Shown: piece after piece, positions 16,142-24,576 of the stretch
How the letters are laid out: the number at the start of each line of letters is the position of its first letter
How positions within the stretch are numbered: position 1 is the stretch's first letter
Origin: Micromonospora humi
GTDB taxonomy: Bacteria > Actinomycetota > Actinomycetes > Mycobacteriales > Micromonosporaceae
NCBI RefSeq assembly: GCF_900090105.1
Contig: NZ_FMDM01000009.1
Span: forward strand, 186,001-250,000
Direction of reading: 5' to 3'
DNA length: 64,000 nt
Translations under genes and position numbers: made by a program
The notes under the pieces: model-generated
Databases searched by the model: none
Told to the model about the DNA's origin: nothing
Seen by the model: the letters and a program-made list of their open reading frames with translations, nothing else

Positions 16142-18802
16142 TCAGTCGCGGTGGTGCCGGCCGGTACGCAGGGAGTGGGCGTCGTCGGCATTGTCGTCGG
16201 AGGCGAGACCGGCGACCCAGTCGACGTACTCCTCGTCCGGGGTGGCGCTCGGCTCGGCCGCGTCGTCGGCCGGTGCCGACCCGCTCCGGTCCCGGTTGCG
16301 TCGGAACAGGCCGCGCCGGCCCTTCGACTTCCCACCGGCGGCTTCGGCGTCGTCCGCCCCGGCGTGCCGGCCCGGGGTCGTCTCCCGGTCGGAAGCCTCC
16401 GCACCCGGACCGGCCGATCCGGTCGGATCCGGTCCCGCGTCGTCGCCCTGGGCCGGCACGGTCACGCCGGATCCGGTCCGGCCGGCGCGGCGGGCGTTGG
16501 TGGCGAGGGCGTCCCATCCCGTGCTCCGGCCCGGCTCGGGGAGACCCTGATGGCGCGGGCGAGGTGCCGTCTCGGCCCGGACCCTCGCGTCATCGCCGTC
16601 CCGGTCGGTCACGGCCCGGCCCGGTGCGCTGACCGGCGCACCCGTCGCGGCGGTCTCACCCGTCACGGCCGGCTCGCCCGGCGGCTTCCCGGGGCCGGTC
16701 GATGGCTCTCCCGTGCCGGTGGTGTCGGTCGGGCGGCTCGCCGCCGGGGGGATCGGCCAGGCCGGCCGCACGTCTCCCGGCCGTTCGGTCACGTCGTCGA
16801 AGATGGGGTACCGCGGTCGGGGCGACGTGGACGGTTCGGAGCTGTCGGCCGGCTCGGGGGCGAAGAAGAAGCTGCGCGGGCGACGGGCCGGCGCCGGCGC
16901 GGCGACCGGCGGCTCGGCCGGCGCGACGGGGTCGTCCGACCGGGTCACGGCCGGCTGGGCCACGGGCTGCGGGGTCACGGCCGGCTGGGCCACGGGCTGC
17001 GGGGTCACGGCCGGCTGGGTCACCGGCTGCGGGGCGGCGGGTGGCGGGGCCACCGGCTGCGGGGCGGTGGCCGGTGCGGTCACGGGCTGCGGGGCCGCGG
17101 GGCGGCGTGCGGCGCGCCGCCGGGGGACAGCGGCCGGAGCGGCGTCGTTCCCGACGGGTGCCGGGGCAGGGCCGCCGGCCCTCGTGGCCGCGCCCACCGA
17201 CGGCTCAGCGGAACGGTCCGTCGGCGTCGGTCCGTCCGCCGTTGGCGTGGACCCGGCGGCGGTGCGACCACGGCGCGGCCGGGCGGTCCGCGGCGTCGCT
17301 TCCGGCGTGGCCGCGTCGGTGGGCGCGGCATCGGCCGTCGCGGCATCGGCAGTCGCCGGGGTCGTGCGCGGTTCGGCGTCGGTCGGGACCGTGCGTGGTT
17401 CGGCGTCGGTCGGGACCGTGCGTGGTTCGGCCCCGGCCTGGACCGTGCGTGGTTCGGCCCCGGCCTGGACCGTGCGTGGTTCGGCGTCGGTCGGGACCGT
17501 GCGTGGTTCGGCCCCGGCCTGGAGCGGTGCGGCGGTCGGCGGTTGCGCGGCCTCGGCCGGTCCACCCGTCGGTGCCCGGGTGCCGGTGCCGAGCGGATCC
17601 GGCCCGGCCGGCGGCTGCGGACCGGGGCGGCCGGCGGCCAGGACGTCGATCGCCGAGGTCCGCCGGCCCGGCGGCAACAGGCCGGGCATCGGCAGACCAC
17701 GGGTCGCGTCCTCGTCGTCCGGCGACGCCTGTCGGTCGGCCCGCCCGGCGTCGGTCGGCTGGTCGGTCCGCACGGCGGCGACGCGCCGTGGTGCGGTCGG
17801 CCCACCTGCGTCGGGCCAGTCCCAGTGCGCGGGTGCCGGCGCGCCGGTCGTGGCCAGGGTCGCCGTTGCCGGGGCGGACGCGCCGGTCGGCAGTGGGGCG
17901 CCGGTCGGCAGCGGCGCGAGGATGTCGGTGGGGTCGACGGCGTCGGTCCCGGTGACGGGCCGGGGAAGCACCGTGGTGGCGGTCGAGCCGAGCGCCCCGG
18001 CGACGATCGCGATCAACGCGCCGTAGTAGGGCGCCACCTGGTAGCGGTCGGTCGCGGTGCCCGGGCCCGCGGTCAGGTAGGCGAAGGCCACCAGCACCGG
18101 CCCGGCCGCCCCCGCCGCGCCGCCGACGAGCGGCGGGTGACCGGCGCGGCGGGCCAGCACGCCGAGCGCGCCGCCCGCGAGCAGAGCCAGCGTGGGCAGC
18201 AGCAGCATCGCCAGGCGTTGCGCCGTCCCGGCGTCGAGCCAGGACGGTTCGAGAACGCCGAGCCGCACGGTGGCCAGCGGCCGGTTGGTGACGATCCCCG
18301 GTGCCACGGAGAGCAGGGCCAGCAGCCAGACGATCGCGGCGGTGGCCGCGACGCCCCAGCCGAACGGTGGTTTCAGCAGCACGGCGATCGCCGCGCCCGC
18401 GCCCACCACCGCGCCCAGGACGGCGCAGATGCCGGCCGCCCACACCGGGTCGACGGAGCCACCCAGCTCGGCGGCGCGGGCCGGTTGCATGCAGAGCGGG
18501 GCGACCACGATCGCGCCCAGCGCGCTCACGCCGGCGATGGAGAGCAGTTCGGTGGTGCCGCCGGGACGGTCGTCGCGGCGGGCGAGGCGCTCGGTGAGGA
18601 CAGCGCCAGCGACGGCGGCGACCGCGGCGAACCAGGCGACCCAGACGAGCTGGGCCGGCCACCGGTTCACCGAGCCGTCGACGAACGCGCCGTCGAGGCG
18701 GACGACTCCGAAGCCGTACGCGATGCCCAGCTGGCCGGCGCCGGCCAACACACTCACCCCGAGCGCCGTGAGCAGCAGCCTGCCCCACGTCCGAAAGGCC
18801 AT
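16142..18802 (-). CDS. Large multi-pass membrane protein with repeat-rich hydrophilic C-terminus, function unknown
   Basis: I do not recognise a named family. Of 886 residues, about the first 290 contain roughly eight hydrophobic helices in pairs (for example LLLTALGVSVLAGAGQLG). The remaining 600 are Pro/Thr/Ala/Arg-rich and probably disordered, with a run of six nine-residue AEPRTVPTD/AEPRTVQAG units and a run of QPVAQPAVTP units. A basic patch (RRGLFRRNRDRSGS) is near the C-terminus. The ATG at 18802 follows TAACGT by 7 nt, so the message is probably leaderless. An upstream frame extension of 15 codons is rejected. It converges on thiC. Confidence 0.8.
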   Translation of the reverse strand: MAFRTWGRLLLTALGVSVLAGAGQLGIAYGFGVVRLDGAFVDGSVNRWPAQLVWVAWFAAVAAVAGAVLTERLARRDDRPGGTTELLSIAGVSALGAIVVAPLCMQPARAAELGGSVDPVWAAGICAVLGAVVGAGAAIAVLLKPPFGWGVAATAAIVWLLALLSVAPGIVTNRPLATVRLGVLEPSWLDAGTAQRLAMLLLPTLALLAGGALGVLARRAGHPPLVGGAAGAAGPVLVAFAYLTAGPGTATDRYQVAPYYGALIAIVAGALGSTATTVLPRPVTGTDAVDPTDILAPLPTGAPLPTGASAPATATLATTGAPAPAHWDWPDAGGPTAPRRVAAVRTDQPTDAGRADRQASPDDEDATRGLPMPGLLPPGRRTSAIDVLAAGRPGPQPPAGPDPLGTGTRAPTGGPAEAAQPPTAAPLQAGAEPRTVPTDAEPRTVQAGAEPRTVQAGAEPRTVPTDAEPRTVPTDAEPRTTPATADAATADAAPTDAATPEATPRTARPRRGRTAAGSTPTADGPTPTDRSAEPSVGAATRAGGPAPAPVGNDAAPAAVPRRRAARRPAAPQPVTAPATAPQPVAPPPAAPQPVTQPAVTPQPVAQPAVTPQPVAQPAVTRSDDPVAPAEPPVAAPAPARRPRSFFFAPEPADSSEPSTSPRPRYPIFDDVTERPGDVRPAWPIPPAASRPTDTTGTGEPSTGPGKPPGEPAVTGETAATGAPVSAPGRAVTDRDGDDARVRAETAPRPRHQGLPEPGRSTGWDALATNARRAGRTGSGVTVPAQGDDAGPDPTGSAGPGAEASDRETTPGRHAGADDAEAAGGKSKGRRGLFRRNRDRSGSAPADDAAEPSATPDEEYVDWVAGLASDDNADDAHSLRTGRHHRD
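16942..17031 (-). repeat. Three 30-bp tandem repeats in the membrane-protein gene
   Basis: Three near-identical 30-bp units encode QPVAQPAVTP decapeptides in the disordered region. The third differs at only a few bases, so the expansion is recent or actively homogenised. Unit length is a multiple of three, which keeps frame. Confidence 0.85.
17364..17525 (-). repeat. Six 27-bp tandem repeats in the membrane-protein gene
   Basis: Six 27-bp units encode AEPRTV followed by PTD or QAG. Two unit types alternate in blocks (on the + strand, GGCGTCGGTCGGGACC and GGCCCCGGCCTGGACC). Flanking ATADAATADAAPTD sequence is a further decayed repeat. Confidence 0.85.
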
Positions 18803-18809
18803 GTCGGGC

Positions 18810-18815
18810 ACGTTA
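18810..18815 (-). promoter_or_regulatory. -10 box TAACGT, leaderless promoter for the large membrane protein
   Basis: On the minus strand TAACGT is followed by 7 nt and then the ATG at 18802, with no ribosome site. Confidence 0.5.
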
Positions 18816-18877
18816 CGGCCCGGTGGGATGCTTCGCCACCTTGCCACCGCGCGGCGCGGCGAACCGCGCCGACGTGG

Positions 18878-19186
18878 CTACTTCAACTCGACCAGACGGG
18901 CGAGGTAGGTGGTGTCGCCGACGTTGGTCAGCATGTGCACCGCGCCCGGGTCGCGGTAGACCACCCCGCCGGTGGGCTCGTCGGCGTCGATCGTGACGCC
19001 GTCGACGGTCTGCACCACGTTCTTCGCGCCCTGGACCGCCACCACCAGGTACGGGTGGTCGTGCCGGTGCAGCGGCTGCCGCTCACCCGGCTCCAGCCGG
19101 ATGTGCCAGACGCGGACCCGGTCGTTCTCGTAGACGATCTCCTGGCCCACCGGGCCGAGTTCGAGGTCGGTGGAGAGTTCGCTCAT
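18878..19186 (-). CDS. Small cupin-domain protein
   Basis: The 102-residue single-domain cupin has PLHRHDHPYLVVAV (metal-binding His motif 1) and a weaker second motif ending in PGAVHMLTNVG. Metal-dependent binding or small-molecule oxygenase roles are common for such proteins. The start overlaps the stop of the LLM oxidoreductase gene upstream (ATGA), so it belongs to the ABC-ATPase/LLM/cupin operon. Substrate unknown. Confidence 0.85.
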   Translation of the reverse strand: MSELSTDLELGPVGQEIVYENDRVRVWHIRLEPGERQPLHRHDHPYLVVAVQGAKNVVQTVDGVTIDADEPTGGVVYRDPGAVHMLTNVGDTTYLARLVELK

Positions 19187-20133
19187 CGCGTTCCGTCCAG
19201 TTGGGGGAGCACCTCGGCGGCGATGAGCTCCACGTGGTCGAGGTCGTCGAAGTCGATCAGTCGCAGGTGCGCCCGGGTGGTGCCGACCGCGGCGAACTCG
19301 CCGAGCCGGTCGACGAGCTGGGCCGGGGAGCCGACCACCGGGTCCTCCGGCGGGAGCGCGCTGGCGACGTGCAGCGGGGCGGCCCGCCGCTGCGCCTCGG
19401 CGTCGGTGCGCCCGATCGCCACCACGATCCCGGCGGAGAGGGTCAGCGGCGCGCGCCCGGACGCGTCCCGCCCGGTGCGGTCGCACGCCTCGCGGACCCG
19501 CTCGTACGCGGCGGCCGTCTCGGCGACGTTCTTGAACGGCATGTTGAACTCGTCGGCGTACCGGGCGGCCAGCTCGGGGGTGCGCTTCGGGCCCTTGCCG
19601 CCGACGATCACCGGCGGGCCGGGGCGCTGCACCGGCTTGGGCAGCGCGGGCGCGTCGACCAGCCGGTAGTGCTCGCCGCTGTAGCTGTAGGTCTCCCCGT
19701 CCGGGGTGCGCCACAGCCCGGTGACGATCTCCAACTGCTCGGCCAGCCGGTCGAAGCGCTCGCTGACCGGCGGGAACGGGATGCCGTACGCGGTGTGCTC
19801 GCGCTCGAACCAGCCGGCGCCGATGCCCAGCTCCACCCGGCCGCCGCTCATCCGGTCGACCTGGGCGACCATGACGGCCAGCGGGCCGGGAAGCCGGAAG
19901 GTGGCGGAGGTGACGAGTGTGCCGAGCCGGATCCGGGACGTCTCCCGGGCCAGCGCGGCGAGCGTCAGCCAGGCGTCGGTGGGCCCCGGCAGAGCCGGCT
20001 CGTCCCCCATCGACCGGTAGTGGTCGGCGCGGAAGAAGCCCTCGAAGCCGGCGTCCTCGACCAGCCGGGCGAACCGGAGCTGGTCGTCGTAGTCCGCGCC
20101 GCGGTGGGGTTCGGTGAAGACCGAGACCCGCAT
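19183..20133 (-). CDS. LLM-class flavin-dependent oxidoreductase
   Basis: The 316-residue luciferase-like monooxygenase-fold protein resembles the actinobacterial F420-dependent subgroup. Motifs include FRADHYRSMGDEPALPGPTD, the ELGIGAGWFEREH phosphate/cofactor loop and PPVIVGGKGPKRTPELAA. It lies two bases after the ABC ATPase gene on the same strand and overlaps the cupin gene. Together with an NMT1-type importer this suggests uptake and oxidation of an organic nitrogen or sulfur compound. FMN or F420 use cannot be settled by eye. Confidence 0.88.
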   Translation of the reverse strand: MRVSVFTEPHRGADYDDQLRFARLVEDAGFEGFFRADHYRSMGDEPALPGPTDAWLTLAALARETSRIRLGTLVTSATFRLPGPLAVMVAQVDRMSGGRVELGIGAGWFEREHTAYGIPFPPVSERFDRLAEQLEIVTGLWRTPDGETYSYSGEHYRLVDAPALPKPVQRPGPPVIVGGKGPKRTPELAARYADEFNMPFKNVAETAAAYERVREACDRTGRDASGRAPLTLSAGIVVAIGRTDAEAQRRAAPLHVASALPPEDPVVGSPAQLVDRLGEFAAVGTTRAHLRLIDFDDLDHVELIAAEVLPQLDGTR

Positions 20134-20135
20134 GC

Positions 20136-20921
20136 TCACCGTCCTCCCGCCGCGGCCACGCCGGGGGCGTCCCGCTCCATCAGCAGTTCGTGCAGCTCGG
20201 CGCTGATCCGGGCGACGTCGGCGAGGTGCGCGTGCCGGCCCAGGGTGCGGGGCCGGGGGACGGCCACCTCGACCACCTCGCGGATCCGGCCGGGGCGCGG
20301 GCTGAGCACGACGACCCGGTCGGCCAGCAGTACCGCCTCGTCGATCGAGTGGGTGACGAAGACGATGGTCGCCTTCGTGTCCATGTGCACCCGCTGTAGC
20401 TCGCCGGAGAGCTCCTCCCGGGTGAGCGCGTCGAGCGCCGAGAACGGCTCGTCCATGAGCATCACCCGCGGCGAGCCGATCAGCGAGCGGCACAGCGAGA
20501 CCCGCTGCTGCATGCCGCCGGACAGCTCGTGCGGGAGGCGCTTCTCGAAGCCGCCCAGCCCGGCCATCTCCAGCAGCTCGCGGGCGCGGTCGCGGTGCTT
20601 GGCCCGGCTCCAGCCGAAGATCTCCACCGGGAGCAGGACGTTGTCGAGCACCGAGCGCCAGGGCAGCAGCGCCGGGCGCTGGAACAGCATGGCGACGTCC
20701 TGGCGCGGCTTCGTGATCGGCGTGCCGGCGACGGTGATCTCACCGGCGGTGACCGGCAGCAGCCCGGCGATCATGCGCAACAGCGTGGACTTGCCGCAGC
20801 CGGATCGGCCGAGGACGGCGACGAACTCGCCCTCGGCGACGTCGAGGTCGATGCCGCGCAGCGCCTCCACCCGCCCCGAGCGGCCGTCGAAGGTGCGGGA
20901 CACCCCGGACAGTCGGATCAT
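20136..20921 (-). CDS. ABC importer ATPase, nitrate/sulfonate/taurine (SsuB/ThiZ) type
   Basis: The 261-residue ATPase has Walker A GRSGCGKSTLL, Q-loop MLFQRPALLPW, signature LSGGMQQRV, Walker B VMLMDEPFSALD and the H-loop VTHSIDEAV, all typical of the SsuB/TauB subfamily. Its membrane and binding partners are on the other strand immediately upstream (binding protein at 21208, permease at 22341), so the importer is encoded by two divergent units. The ATG at 20921 gives MIRLSGVSRTFDG. Confidence 0.93.
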   Translation of the reverse strand: MIRLSGVSRTFDGRSGRVEALRGIDLDVAEGEFVAVLGRSGCGKSTLLRMIAGLLPVTAGEITVAGTPITKPRQDVAMLFQRPALLPWRSVLDNVLLPVEIFGWSRAKHRDRARELLEMAGLGGFEKRLPHELSGGMQQRVSLCRSLIGSPRVMLMDEPFSALDALTREELSGELQRVHMDTKATIVFVTHSIDEAVLLADRVVVLSPRPGRIREVVEVAVPRPRTLGRHAHLADVARISAELHELLMERDAPGVAAAGGR

Positions 20922-20979
20922 CTCCCGCCGGCTCCCTTCCATCGTCGTCGCGAACGCGAGCCGGGCTAGCGTAACGGGC

Positions 20980-20996
20980 CGGTGCTTATAGCACCG
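20980..20996. promoter_or_regulatory. Palindrome between divergent importer genes, candidate operator
   Basis: CGGTGCTTATAGCACCG has perfect 6-bp arms around a 5-bp A/T centre, in the 286-bp gap between the ABC ATPase and binding-protein genes. No adjacent regulator is encoded. Assignment as an operator is inference. Confidence 0.4.
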
Positions 20997-21207
20997 TCCG
21001 GGGTGGACGTCAGTCCGCTTTCCGTCACCCCACTTCGTTTCCTTTCCGCAACCCGGACGGTTGCGGCGCGTCATCAGCCTTCTCGTACGCTGTTGCGCGC
21101 GAAGAGTCCCCTCGCGACGGTCCAGTCGGCCGCACCTCCTGCCGACCCCGTCGGACCCACGACCCGACCGGCGAAGATCTCCTGGTCGGAAAGGACATGG
21201 TGCACTG

Positions 21208-22239
21208 ATGAGAAGGTTGACCCGTACGGTCGCCGCCGCGGCGCTGGCGACCGCCCTCGCCCTCGTGGGCGGCTGCAGCAGCGACTCGGACAAGTCCGAG
21301 GGCGGCAGCGGCGGCAACGGAGCGGCGCTGGAGAAGGTGACCTACCTCACCTCGTTCGGCAACTTCGGCCGTGACTCCTACGCCTGGGTGGCGAAGGACA
21401 AGGGCTTCTTCAAGGAGGCCGGCTTCGACGTCGACATCAAGCCCGGCCAGGGCACCGGTTCCGTGATCCAGACCATCACCGGTGGCCAGGCCGACTTCGG
21501 CCCGATCGACCTGACCGGCGGCATCCTGCAGCTCGGCAACGGCCAGGCCAAGGACTTCGTCGCGGTGGCCGCGATCCAGCAGCGCACCATGGCCGCCATC
21601 GTCACGGTCGAGGGCAAGAACATCGCCACCCCGAAGGACCTCGAGGGCAAGAAGCTCGCCGACACCCCGACCTCCGTCGTGCGCAACCTCTTCCCCACGT
21701 ACGCCCGGCTGGCCGGCATCGACAACAGCAAGGTGACCTGGGTCAACGGTGAGGCCCAGGGCCTGATCGGCATGCTCGGCTCGGGTGCGGTGGACGGCAT
21801 CGGCCAGTTCGTCGTCGGCCAGCCCACCGTCGAGGTGGTGACCAAGAAGAAGCCGGTCGTGCTGCCCTACAGCAACGTGATGCAGGACCTCTACGGCAAC
21901 GCGCTGATCACCTCCAGCAAGATCGCCAAGGAGAAGCCGGAGATGGTGAAGAAGTTCACCGCCGCGCTGCTCAAGGGCCTGGAGTACTCGCTGGAGCACC
22001 CGGACGAGGCCGGCGAGATCCTGAAGAAGAACGTGCCGGCCGCGAACCCGGCCGCGTCCGCCGCCGAGCTTCAGCTGATGGCCGCGTACGTCCGGTCGAG
22101 CAACTCCGGCACCGCCATCGGCACGCTGGACAGCGGCCGGGTCGCCAAGAGCATCGCGCTGTTGCAGGGCGCGGGCGCGCTCAAGCAGAACCTCACCCCC
22201 GACCAGATCATCGACTTCGACCTGGCGCCGAAGGCCTGA
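21208..22239 (+). CDS. ABC importer substrate-binding lipoprotein, NMT1/THI5/SsuA type
   Basis: The 343-residue protein has a lipoprotein signal peptide (MRRLTRTVAAAALATALALV then GGCSSD, acylated Cys about residue 22). The mature part is an NMT1/SsuA-like bilobed domain: KVTYLTSFGNFGRDSYAWVA, then GGQADFGPIDLTGG. This family binds taurine, sulfonates, nitrate or pyrimidine precursors of thiamine. Closeness to the thi operon makes a thiamine-precursor ligand possible, but no thi box precedes this gene. AAAGGA lies 12 nt upstream of the ATG. Confidence 0.92.
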   Translation: MRRLTRTVAAAALATALALVGGCSSDSDKSEGGSGGNGAALEKVTYLTSFGNFGRDSYAWVAKDKGFFKEAGFDVDIKPGQGTGSVIQTITGGQADFGPIDLTGGILQLGNGQAKDFVAVAAIQQRTMAAIVTVEGKNIATPKDLEGKKLADTPTSVVRNLFPTYARLAGIDNSKVTWVNGEAQGLIGMLGSGAVDGIGQFVVGQPTVEVVTKKKPVVLPYSNVMQDLYGNALITSSKIAKEKPEMVKKFTAALLKGLEYSLEHPDEAGEILKKNVPAANPAASAAELQLMAAYVRSSNSGTAIGTLDSGRVAKSIALLQGAGALKQNLTPDQIIDFDLAPKA

Positions 22240-22257
22240 CCGGTCGGCTCGGGCCAC

Positions 22258-22297
22258 GGGGGTGCGACCCGCCGGACACCCGGTGGGTCGTACCCCC
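22258..22297 (+). terminator. Attenuating hairpin between binding-protein and permease genes
   Basis: Bases 22258-22274 pair with 22281-22297 over 17 bp (two G-U pairs) with a GACACC loop. Such stems let the binding protein be made in excess over the permease. Confidence 0.6.
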
Positions 22298-22340
22298 TTC
22301 GCGTGCCGGTCGTCGCGACCGGCCGGAGAAGGAGGACACG

Positions 22341-23180
22341 TTGACGCAGTTGACCGAGGCCCCGCCGGGAGCGCCGGCGGAACCGCCCCCGGCGGTCGCC
22401 CGGCGTCGCCGGGGCGTATCTCCGGCCGCGGTCGGGTTGCCGGTGCTCGGCCTGGTCATCGCGGTGGCCGCCTGGTGGCTGGTCACGTCGGGGCTGCACC
22501 TGGTGCACCCGGTCGCGTTGCCGCCGCCGCAGGCGGTGGCCCGCTCGCTGGCCGACACCACCGACGTGCTGCTGCCCGCGCTGGGGATCACCACCTGGAT
22601 GACCCTTTCCGGCTTCCTGCTCTCGGCGGTCGTCGGTGTGCTGATCGGGATGGCGTTGGCGGCTTCCGGCCGGGTGGAGCGGATGTTCGCGCCGCTGCTG
22701 GTGGCGGTGAACGCGGTTCCGAAGATCGCCTTCGGTCCGCTGCTCGTGGTGGCCGTGGGCTTCGGTCAGAAGCCCATCCTGACCATGGTCTTCCTGCTCT
22801 GCTTCTTCCCGATCGTGCTGTCCACCGCCACCGGGTTGACCACCACCCCGGCCGACCTGGCGGAGCTGGGGCGGTCGCTCAACGCCTCCTGGTGGCAGTC
22901 GTTCCGCAAGGTGCGCCTGCCGGCCGCGCTGCCGCAGATCTTCGTCGGTCTCAAGGTGGCCATGCCGCTGGCCGCGATCGGCGCGGTGATCGGCGAGTTC
23001 TACTCGGACCGGCCCGGCCTGGGCTACCAGATCCTGCAGTACAACGGCGTCGGCGACACGGCGACCGCCTGGGCGGCCATCGTGCTGGTGGCGCTGATGA
23101 GCATCGTGCTCTATGCGGCCCTGAGCGCGATCGAGCGGTTCGCCCTGCCCTGGGTCCGCGCCACCACCTCCGCCCGCTGA
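22341..23180 (+). CDS. ABC importer permease, SsuC/TauC type
   Basis: The 279-residue inner-membrane permease has six or so hydrophobic segments and the EAA-type coupling motif ELGRSLNASWWQSFRKVRLPAALP. A TTG start at 22341 is supported by AAGGAGG 6 nt upstream. It pairs with the binding protein upstream and the divergent ATPase at 20136-20921. Confidence 0.93.
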   Translation: MTQLTEAPPGAPAEPPPAVARRRRGVSPAAVGLPVLGLVIAVAAWWLVTSGLHLVHPVALPPPQAVARSLADTTDVLLPALGITTWMTLSGFLLSAVVGVLIGMALAASGRVERMFAPLLVAVNAVPKIAFGPLLVVAVGFGQKPILTMVFLLCFFPIVLSTATGLTTTPADLAELGRSLNASWWQSFRKVRLPAALPQIFVGLKVAMPLAAIGAVIGEFYSDRPGLGYQILQYNGVGDTATAWAAIVLVALMSIVLYAALSAIERFALPWVRATTSAR

Positions 23181-23304
23181 CCCGCCCCCGAGAACGCGTC
23201 CCGGACCGAGACGGGCCAACCCACCCCGCCGACCGAGAACACCAGGTCGACCGGGGACACACAAGCCCACCCCGGTGACGGCCGGACGGCGCCCGACCAC
23301 GACA

Positions 23305-23376
23305 GGTGTGGCCCCACCGCAACCGGCGTAGGGATCAAGCCTGACCGCCCGAAGCCGGTTGCGGTGGGGCCACACC
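23305..23376. terminator. Perfect 23-bp inverted repeat between convergent genes
   Basis: Bases 23305-23327 and 23354-23376 are exact reverse complements (arm begins GGTGTGGCCCCACCGCAACC) around a 26-nt loop. It lies between the convergent permease and binding-lipoprotein genes and can act as a bidirectional terminator. The rest of 23181-23304 shows no gene. Confidence 0.7.
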
Positions 23377-23394
23377 CCCAGCGCAACGACAGAC

Positions 23395-24576
23395 TCAGCC
23401 GGCCAACCGCCAACGACCGCCCCGCGCGACAAGCGTCGTCAGAGCCTGCGGCATCAACCCCGAGTGGTTGTCCGGCGTCATCCGGATCGGCCCGGAGAGG
23501 CCGTCGAGCTGCGACGTCTCCAGGACCTCGCGCAGGGCGTCCCGGTCGACCTCGCCCGGCTCGCCGCCGGCGCGCTGCTCGGCGTCGGCGATCAGCTGGA
23601 CGGCGTCCGCCGCGAACGAGGAGAAGCCGTTGTAGCCGCCCCACCGGGCGGTGTAGTCCTGGAACCACTGCCGCCGGGCGGCCTTGGCCGGGGTGGTGGC
23701 GATCACGTCGTCGATCACCATGGTCTGGGTGAAGATCAGCGTGGCTTCCTCGGTGGAGCGTGCCGACGGGCCGAGGAACAGGTCACCGGCGGCGGAGGCG
23801 TCGAAGAAGAGCGCCCCGCCGAACTTCTGCTGCCGTGCCGTGGTGGCGGCCAGCGTCGCCTGCTCCGGCGGCGTCCACAGGATCAGCGCCTGCGGCTTCT
23901 TCTTGACCAGGTCGCCGATCTGCGTGCTCACCTCGGTGTCGGTGGTGCGCACGGACTCGTCGGCGACCAGCCGCAGCGAGGTCTTGTCGAACTCGCGGCG
24001 CAGCGCGGTGAGCCCTTCCTGGCCGTACCCGTCGGCGCTGTGCAGCACCGCCACCTTGCGGATGTCGCGGCGGGTGAGTTCGGTGGTGAGCGCCGCCGCG
24101 CTGTCGACCGCGTTCGGGGCCAGCTTGAAGACGTAGCGACGCTGGTCGACCGGTTCGGTGACCGCGCCGGCGGAGGCGAGTGCGATGGTCGGAATGCGCT
24201 TGTCGTTGATGGTGCGGGCGGCGCCGACGGCGCATTCGTTGCAGCCGCCCATGATGACGGCGCCCACCTTCGAGTCGGCGCTGAAATCATTGATGTTGCG
24301 CAACGACTCGGCCGCGTCGGAGCGGTTGTCCTTGACCTTCAGTTCGATCTTCCGGCCGCCGAGCGCGCCGGAGGTGTTCATCTGGTCGACCTTCAGTTCC
24401 AGGGCCCGTTGGTAGACCTTGCCGATGGGCGCGGAAGCGCCGGAGAGTTCGAGGTCGGCGGCGATCACGATCGGGCTGGTGTCCTGCGGTTCCCCGCCGA
24501 TCCCGCAGCCGGTGAGCGTGGTGGCCAGCACGGCCGATGCGAGCGCCGCGATGCGCGCGGAGCGGATGGGGCTCAA
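23395..24576 (-). CDS. Branched-chain amino acid-type ABC substrate-binding lipoprotein
   Basis: The 393-residue periplasmic-binding-fold I protein has a lipoprotein signal (ALASAVLATTLTGC, acylated Cys about residue 24). The mature domain carries MGGCNECAVGAARTINDKRI, LHSADGYGQEGL and the hinge motifs of LivJ-type proteins. No permease or ATPase lies beside it, so it may serve a remote transporter or act as a sensor input. It is divergent from the conservon operon, and similar binding proteins do flank such operons. The TTG start at 24576 follows GGAGGACTGAG. Confidence 0.88.
   Translation of the reverse strand: MSPIRSARIAALASAVLATTLTGCGIGGEPQDTSPIVIAADLELSGASAPIGKVYQRALELKVDQMNTSGALGGRKIELKVKDNRSDAAESLRNINDFSADSKVGAVIMGGCNECAVGAARTINDKRIPTIALASAGAVTEPVDQRRYVFKLAPNAVDSAAALTTELTRRDIRKVAVLHSADGYGQEGLTALRREFDKTSLRLVADESVRTTDTEVSTQIGDLVKKKPQALILWTPPEQATLAATTARQQKFGGALFFDASAAGDLFLGPSARSTEEATLIFTQTMVIDDVIATTPAKAARRQWFQDYTARWGGYNGFSSFAADAVQLIADAEQRAGGEPGEVDRDALREVLETSQLDGLSGPIRMTPDNHSGLMPQALTTLVARGGRWRLAG

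Noticed and set aside
17364..17525. Tandem 27-bp units as a possible CRISPR array
   Set aside because: There are no spacers: the units abut directly and encode peptide repeats.
15551..19669. A 1372-codon open frame on the + strand antisense to the large membrane-protein gene
   Set aside because: It is a GC-driven shadow with Arg/Gly-rich composition. The minus-strand frame has proper membrane helices and the right codon pattern.
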